DNA of 12,298 nucleotides, taken from assembly GCA_004325065.1 (NCBI GenBank), contig PITI01000447.1, positions 1-12,298 on the forward strand, given 5' to 3'. The position numbers and the translations under genes were made by a program. Numbering within the stretch: position 1 is the first letter of the stretch; the number at the start of each line of letters is the position of its first letter. This stretch comes from Hamiltosporidium magnivora (taxonomy: Eukaryota > Microsporidia > Dubosqiidae). A model generated the notes under the pieces. It was not told the origin of the DNA. It was given only the letters and a program-made list of their open reading frames with translations, and did not search any database. Shown piece by piece: positions 8,144-12,298 of this stretch.

Positions 8144-8710
8144 TTATTGCGATAGTTTTAGAAATGTCTGTTCCAATATATTCATATTAATATAACATGA
8201 ATCAATCATCGCATTACATATTTCCAATTGTTTAAGATTATAATTTTCATTTGTACCTTTATGAAATTTTACAATCAATTTAATTCGGCGTCGAATGCGA
8301 TATAACAATTCCCAAGAGCGATTATAATATTTAGAATGAGTAGTAAAGAAATTGGCCGTCGTATTTTGAATATTGTCTCTTAAATATTTATACTTTTCCA
8401 TGAGTTTATAAATATTTTCTTCCACAGAATGATATAAGAGTATATTTTCCTTTATTTTTGTATCATTATAAATTTTTGGTAAAATCAATCTTTTAATATT
8501 TTTTTGTTCTATAAATGTGTACTTTTCTGGCGTGTTTTTGGGTATAGAAATATGAATTTCAGGTAGTTTAACATATCTTTCCATTCCGGTATTATAAGCA
8601 TACTCATAAGCACGATAATCATCTGATTTAAAGCTTTTTGAATCATTTGAACCGTTGATAAAAAATAATCTGTTTATAAATATTAAATTGATGTAACAAA
8701 TTTTAGTCAT
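8144..8710 (-). CDS. Hypothetical secreted protein, helical, 188 residues
   Basis: Minus-strand frame from ATG 8710 to a TAA at 8144-8146. The frame is open 21 codons further upstream, but only from a TTG; ATG 8710 is preferred because it places a hydrophobic stretch (ICYINLIFINRLFFI) at residues about 4-18, followed by a polar small-residue region (NGSNDSKS), as in a signal peptide. The mature part is basic and rich in K, N, Y and I. It has a predicted-looking helical C-terminal half (about residues 95-188) including the basic patch RIRRRIK. Cysteines are few (two in the mature part), so a disulfide-rich fold is unlikely. No domain is recognised. Small secreted proteins without homologues are typical of intracellular parasites such as microsporidia; a host-directed role is inference only. 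No GGG or CCC motif precedes the start. Confidence 0.75.
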   Translation of the reverse strand: MTKICYINLIFINRLFFINGSNDSKSFKSDDYRAYEYAYNTGMERYVKLPEIHISIPKNTPEKYTFIEQKNIKRLILPKIYNDTKIKENILLYHSVEENIYKLMEKYKYLRDNIQNTTANFFTTHSKYYNRSWELLYRIRRRIKLIVKFHKGTNENYNLKQLEICNAMIDSCYINMNILEQTFLKLSQ

Positions 8711-8873
8711 AGAAAAAAGTTTTTCTAGTTTTAAATAGCAATTATTTAAATGAAAAGTTGCAATATAAAACAAATTATAGATTTAATTTATAATATAGTA
8801 GACTTTTCGAATATAATTAACCTTTTAATTAAAATAAAAACTAAAAAAATTAAAGTTATTATCTATTTTTTGA

Positions 8874-9086
8874 CTAATATGCTATTTTAATACTTTTAAA
8901 GAAGCAGCAAGCCAGTCTTTATATCGAAATGAAATATTTATAGATTTGAAAATGAATGAAATAATAAATAATTTAAATGAAACATTCAGATTACAGTCAA
9001 ATACCGAGAATCTAATAATTAAACTGAAAAAAATCAAATCGGTTTTTTTTAATTTACGTAATCTTTATTTTTTAAAAATATTCTGA
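8874..9086 (+). pseudogene. Possible decayed coding fragment
   Basis: A plus-strand frame is open for 70 codons between TGA 8871-8873 and TGA 9084-9086. Its only convenient start is ATG 8952 (MNEIINNLNETF), giving 44 residues, although the open part before it (FKEAASQSLYRNEIF) looks equally protein-like. The pattern is amphipathic-helical. Length alone is near what chance gives at this composition, so this is weak evidence for a gene remnant or a small protein. Confidence 0.25.
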
Positions 9087-9615
9087 TAAATTAAAATATA
9101 AAAAACAAACCATTCCTTTACATATAATACTCACCTCCTACATATAAGTAATCTATAGAACTCATAAATAGTTTTTTAAAATTATTGATTATTTTTCTGA
9201 CATATTTTGAGCATTCAAGTTATTTTTATCATATCTTTCACCAATCAATTGATCTTTATATTATATCTTAAAAAATTAAACTTTTGCTATGGATATATTA
9301 TTTAAATGTTTGTTTGTCAAGTTGAACTTTTAAAATATATAAATTAACGATTAATATATAATTAATTTAGAAGATTCCTACTGATATGTGGTACTGAACA
9401 TTTATTAGTTTCATTGATATTCTCTTTATTCTTGTAATAAATACTTTTATTAAAAATTTAAAATTATATTATTAATTGCATTTTCTATTCAAAATCTCGA
9501 AAGGTAAAAGAAGAACGGAATATATAATTATTTCCTTATCTACCTATCCTACCAAGAGGTAAAGTGAGATTAGAATAAGAAAGTTGTTTCTTATACCAAT
9601 ATAAACAATGAATCA
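9087..9615. other. AT-rich stretch without a supported gene
   Basis: Frames are short on both strands. A slightly richer patch near 9495-9570 (CTACCTATCCTACCAAGAGG) carries no readable frame or known motif. Confidence 0.4.
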
Positions 9616-9867
9616 TTATTTGCTTTTGGCATTTCTAAAAACGCTATCGATAAATATGATAGTGATTATATTTAAAAAAACTCTTAATATAGTTACACTT
9701 TCTACAGATAAACTTATAATCATAACTTTCTTTGCAAATTTGTCTAAATATGCTATAGCTATTATGTAATAGGTAATACCTTTGTGTTCAGTTATAGAAT
9801 ACAATAGAAAATTTATTTTAGTAAATATAGAATTATATATTACTATATCTATCAATATTAAGTTCAT
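9616..9867 (-). CDS. Possible small membrane protein, 83 residues
   Basis: Minus-strand frame from ATG 9867 (MNLILIDIVIYN) to 9616; eight further codons upstream are open only from a TTG. Two hydrophobic stretches (about residues 1-28 and 55-75) flank a more polar middle (EHKGITYY, DKFAKK), and the tail is basic (FRNAKSK). It has no recognised family, no start motif and no neighbour relation. A frame of this length could arise by chance in such AT-rich DNA. Confidence 0.25.
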   Translation of the reverse strand: MNLILIDIVIYNSIFTKINFLLYSITEHKGITYYIIAIAYLDKFAKKVMIISLSVESVTILRVFLNIITIIFIDSVFRNAKSK

Positions 9868-9959
9868 TTCAATAATATATAAATTTTTCAAATGAATTGT
9901 TTTTTAATTTAAGTTCATAAATTTTTTTTTCTATTTTTTATAACCTAAAAACCAATTTT

Positions 9960-10248
9960 AATTTATTTAATATGATTTAAAGCAACAAGAGTTTAAATTT
10001 AAACTAAGTATATATCTCAAATGTAATATAAAAATAGAAATAATGTAATAAATAGATTTTTAGATTGTGCAATTCATAAATATTATTGTTTTTTAAAAAA
10101 ATACGAAATTACTTAGATATTCAAGGAATAATGTTGTTTTTAAAAGCCAAACAAGAAAAGATTGGTTGATTAGTAAAAATACAAAAGAAATAAGAAAAAT
10201 AATTTATACTAAAATATTTACAAAGTGTAAGCAAGATCAACCATTTTA
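9960..10248 (+). pseudogene. Possible frameshifted coding remnant
   Basis: Three plus-strand open pieces follow each other in different frames: YDLKQQEFKFKLSIYL (from about 9971), NRFLDCAIHKYYCFLKK (about 10050-10100), then a 50-codon piece including SQTRKDWLISKNTKEIRK that ends at TAA about 10246-10248. The last junction falls at the A7 run at 10095-10101. Composition is more protein-like than the flanks, but choosing the best of three frames creates bias, so confidence is low. Confidence 0.2.
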
Positions 10249-10487
10249 ATTAAAAATATAATCTATTCTTTTATTTGTTGAGTATTAAATTATTGTCTAT
10301 TTATATTATTTACAAATAAAATATTAAAATGCAAATTTTTAACTTCGATTCTATATTGTATAAAATTTATTTAAATATTTTCATGCGATGTAATCTACAA
10401 CGATCAGTACAAAATATTCATGTTTTAAGTTGTTAATTACATTTATATTCAATGAAAGCATTTATACCTATTAAAACGATTTGATTA

Positions 10488-11198
10488 TTATTTTTTTTTG
10501 TTATTTATAAGACAAAATCTATCATAAATAATTAGCACTTCAAATTCCTTAAAAGGAACAAAAATCTTCTTATTTCTATTCAAAACTAAAATTTTCTCGC
10601 TATCATCTACCTTATCAAATGTCTTAAATATAAAAATAATTTTACCAAATTCTATTTTATAATTTTCAGATAAAATTATATCACTTGATACTTTAATTTC
10701 AATTTCTGATATAAAATTATCTTGTTGGTAAAATGTTCTTTCGCCACTAAAATAATTACAATTTTGTTTCTCTTTACTTTCTATACTCGTAGAACGTTTC
10801 GAACAATAAAGAGTATCAGAAGAACACCTCTGTACTCTTCTTGTACTAAATTTTTTAAAAAACGATGTCTTCCGAAATTTTTCGATTGGAATTACCGAAC
10901 ACATTTTTTCTTTACAACCTTTCGATTTAAACCTTTTCGATTTAATAAGAAGTGCACACCCAGTCACAATTTTTAAAATAGTTTTATTACCACGAAAGCC
11001 ACTCTTTTCTGCCACCTCAGTATTAGAATCTGTCACATCTAAGCCATTAACCTCTTCTACCATATTATGTGTTAATCTACACAATAAAACAATATCATCA
11101 TAACTTAATAATACACACCGTTTATTTTTATATTCTGATGTACAAATATATATTTCTGTATAAAATATTATTAAATATGTAAAAATATACCCAATCAT
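10488..11198 (-). CDS. Hypothetical secreted cysteine-containing basic protein, 236 residues
   Basis: Minus-strand frame from ATG 11198 to 10488. The start is supported by GGG eight to six bases upstream and by a hydrophobic N-terminus (MIGYIFTYLIIFYTEIYI, then CTSEYKNK), typical of a signal peptide. The mature protein has nine cysteines (about residues 28, 40, 81, 95, 100, 125, 132, 147, 229), suggesting disulfides in the secretory pathway. A strongly basic middle (about 87-150, with KSKRFKSKGCKEK and TRRVQR) is followed by an isoleucine- and beta-rich C-terminal part (about 160-230) and a KKK end. TRRVQR could be a processing site, but that is inference. Codon use is less A/T-extreme than the flanks. 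No family is recognised. This is the most convincing intact gene in the window. Confidence 0.8.
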   Translation of the reverse strand: MIGYIFTYLIIFYTEIYICTSEYKNKRCVLLSYDDIVLLCRLTHNMVEEVNGLDVTDSNTEVAEKSGFRGNKTILKIVTGCALLIKSKRFKSKGCKEKMCSVIPIEKFRKTSFFKKFSTRRVQRCSSDTLYCSKRSTSIESKEKQNCNYFSGERTFYQQDNFISEIEIKVSSDIILSENYKIEFGKIIFIFKTFDKVDDSEKILVLNRNKKIFVPFKEFEVLIIYDRFCLINNKKK

Positions 11199-11206
11199 GA
11201 TCTCCC
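11199..11206 (-). promoter_or_regulatory. GGG-type start-proximal motif
   Basis: The minus strand reads GGGAGATC directly before the ATG at 11198. This is the second start in the window with a G or C triplet within ten bases, matching the motif described upstream of microsporidian start codons. Its role in transcription or translation is not established by the sequence. Confidence 0.45.
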
Positions 11207-11281
11207 TTACTTTTATTAATTCTTGAACAAGCTTTAAGATATATTTTATCTAATTTAATTTATCTTATATGATATAATTTA

Positions 11282-11332
11282 ATTAATTCAATTCAATTCA
11301 ATTTAATATAATTTAATTTAATTTAATTAAAT
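11282..11332. repeat. 5-bp microsatellite (AATTC/AATTT)
   Basis: Successive five-base units AATTC then AATTT, with one interruption (ATATA), run upstream of the gene starting at 11198. This looks like simple slippage DNA. Confidence 0.7.
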
Positions 11333-11564
11333 AATCTAGAAGATCTCATTTATATTAAACCGATTTAATATATGTAGTTTCAACATCCAAACGTTAATAT
11401 ATTAAGTAATTAAGTAGATAAAAAACTTTTTTCTGAATTGATTTGAGTTAAATATACTATAATAAATTTATTCTACCATAAATTAATATCAGTTAATTAA
11501 AGTATATCTAAGTTAAGGATTTATACTTAAAATTCTTTTTATTCTCACTATATCCCTTTTTAAA

Positions 11565-11655
11565 ACAATTATTTAATACAATGGTTGAATACATTGGTTT
11601 AGTATAATGATTTGATACAATGATTGAATACATTGGTTTAATATAATGATTTAAT
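11565..11655. repeat. 13-bp minisatellite, seven units, with 39-bp higher-order period
   Basis: Seven consecutive 13-base units start at 11565, 11578, 11591, 11604, 11617, 11630 and 11643. Examples are ACAATGGTTGAAT, ACATTGGTTTAGT and ATAATGATTTGAT. Units 2-4 resemble units 5-7 in order more than they resemble each other, so a 39-base block was duplicated as a whole. It does not lie in an open frame. Confidence 0.85.
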
Positions 11656-11731
11656 AAAATTAAAGTCTAAAAATAATCCAAGATATTAGAAAAAAGTCAT
11701 TAATATTTAAAATTAATATCATTATTGACAC

Positions 11732-11945
11732 TAGAGCTTTGGCCGCTCTAAGTAATACCGCTCAGCGGTTTTTTTTCCAGTGGGTTTGTTTACTCTTTCG
11801 GGTTTCGTAACAAGGGAGTTTTAAAGAGTTGGTCGTATGCCTTTCGCCAAACCCAACTTAGAGTGCCAGTCTTTTTAGTCCCCTCTTATGAAAAGCAGAG
11901 AATAAACCAAGCCAATTTGGTTTCTCGGCATGGTGGGAAATAATA
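11732..11945 (+). repeat. Dispersed repeat R2, copy 2 (well-folded, possible structured RNA)
   Basis: Second copy of the repeat at 7303-7515, better preserved as a fold. Helices seen in order: TAGAGC/GCTCTA (11732-11737 with 11745-11750); ACCGC/GCGGT (11757-11769) followed by eight T; AGTGGGTTTG (11779-11788) with CAAACCCAACT (11848-11858, one bulge), enclosing ACTCTTT (11792-11798) with AAAGAGT (11823-11829) and a small GGT/GCC hairpin (11831-11841); and AAACCAA (11904-11910) with TTGGTTT (11917-11923), extended by GAG/CTC and GC/GC. The conserved GGTTTCGTAACAAGG (11801-11815) sits in the apical part of the third domain. No tRNA-type A or B box, terminal inverted repeats or open frame was found. 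It could be a SINE-like or other mobile element, or a non-coding RNA gene family. Confidence 0.75.
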
Positions 11946-12073
11946 TACTATTCTGTAATAAAAAATAAAAAAAAAGACATATATTTAATTTACACTCTAT
12001 TTATACATAACAATACCTTTTTATATTAAGTTTAAGCAAATCTCTCATTATGTTTTCTATAAAAAAAGATAAA

Positions 12074-12298
12074 TTAATATGTATTTCCTTCTTTAAAAAA
12101 CAAAAATATAATTATTCGACTATAATTATATAAAATTAGAAAAGTGGAGAGAGGATAACCATATAAAAATTTTCTGCTTGGCAATGTGTGCTTAAAACTG
12201 GTATGAGAATCATCTTTTGGATTTTTGTTGGGAATCAAACCACACCATATCTTCGCTTGTTCCATGATAGTTGTTATGAGGAGAAGAGGTCTAAGAAA
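12074..12298 (-). CDS. Partial open frame entering from the right edge, unknown protein C-terminus
   Basis: The minus-strand frame is open from the window edge through ATG 12265 (MEQAKIWCGLIPNKNPKDD) to a stop at 12074. The first 40 or so residues come from DNA that is markedly less A/T-rich than the flanks and include varied residues (W, C, P, H, D), as expected of coding or former coding sequence. A hydrophobic stretch (YPLSTFLILYNYSRIIIFLFF) near the end could be a membrane segment. Whether the protein starts at ATG 12265 or beyond the edge cannot be told. It lies about 130 bases from R2 copy 2, so it may be part of a mobile element. No family is recognised. Confidence 0.35.
   Translation of the reverse strand, partial: FLRPLLLITTIMEQAKIWCGLIPNKNPKDDSHTSFKHTLPSRKFLYGYPLSTFLILYNYSRIIIFLFFKEGNTY

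Noticed and set aside
9121..9145. CACCTCC, the complement of a bacterial ribosome-binding site
   Set aside because: No gene starts nearby, and the window looks eukaryotic.
10722..10976. Plus-strand 84-codon frame
   Set aside because: It lies entirely antisense to the well-supported 236-residue gene and is arginine/phenylalanine-biased, as expected of a shadow.
1..12298. tRNA genes, rRNA genes, CRISPR arrays, introns with canonical splice sites
   Set aside because: I searched for T-arm motifs, rRNA cores, spaced direct repeats and interrupted genes by reading and found none; the gene breaks are stops and single-base shifts, not introns.

Overview
The window is strongly A/T-rich, gene-poor DNA with long non-coding stretches, intronless-looking genes, many broken reading frames and decayed mobile elements. 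I read it as a piece of an expanded, AT-rich microsporidian genome (Hamiltosporidium, Nosema or Edhazardia type). The basis is irregular leucine-rich-repeat-like proteins, small secreted-looking lysine/asparagine-rich proteins of unknown family, and a GGG or CCC run just 5' of two start codons, a pattern described for microsporidian genes. This is an inference: no rRNA, tRNA or universally conserved gene is present to fix the organism. Another AT-rich eukaryote cannot be excluded.

Layout. Positions 1-1976 (minus strand) hold pieces of leucine-rich-repeat-like coding sequence. They are separated by TGA, TAA and TAG stops and by frameshifts, and run off the left edge; they look like one decaying gene. 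Positions 2569-3390 (minus) hold a richer, degenerate transposon remnant (repeat R1, copy A). Positions 3459-3987 (minus) hold a decayed gene for a protein with one C-terminal membrane helix; it has no long open frame but can be followed across one stop and two frameshifts from an ATG preceded by CCCC. Positions 4000-6720 are AT-rich with no gene I can support, but contain three good hairpins. Positions 6720-7245 (plus) are R1 copy B, in inverted orientation to copy A.

At 7303-7515 and 11732-11945 (plus) lie two diverged copies of a second repeat, R2. Its sequence folds as a series of hairpins, and one helix shows compensatory base changes between the copies, so R2 may be or encode a structured RNA. 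It is the most interesting object here.

Positions 8144-8710 and 10488-11198 (minus) are the two best intact genes; both encode proteins with a hydrophobic N-terminus suggesting secretion. Between them are only weak, possibly decayed coding traces. Upstream of the second gene are a 5-bp microsatellite and a 13-bp minisatellite with a 39-bp higher-order period. An open frame on the minus strand enters from the right edge and stops at 12074.

No operon or pathway can be reconstructed. The common theme is decay: old transposons, dead paralogues and a few surviving species-specific secreted proteins.
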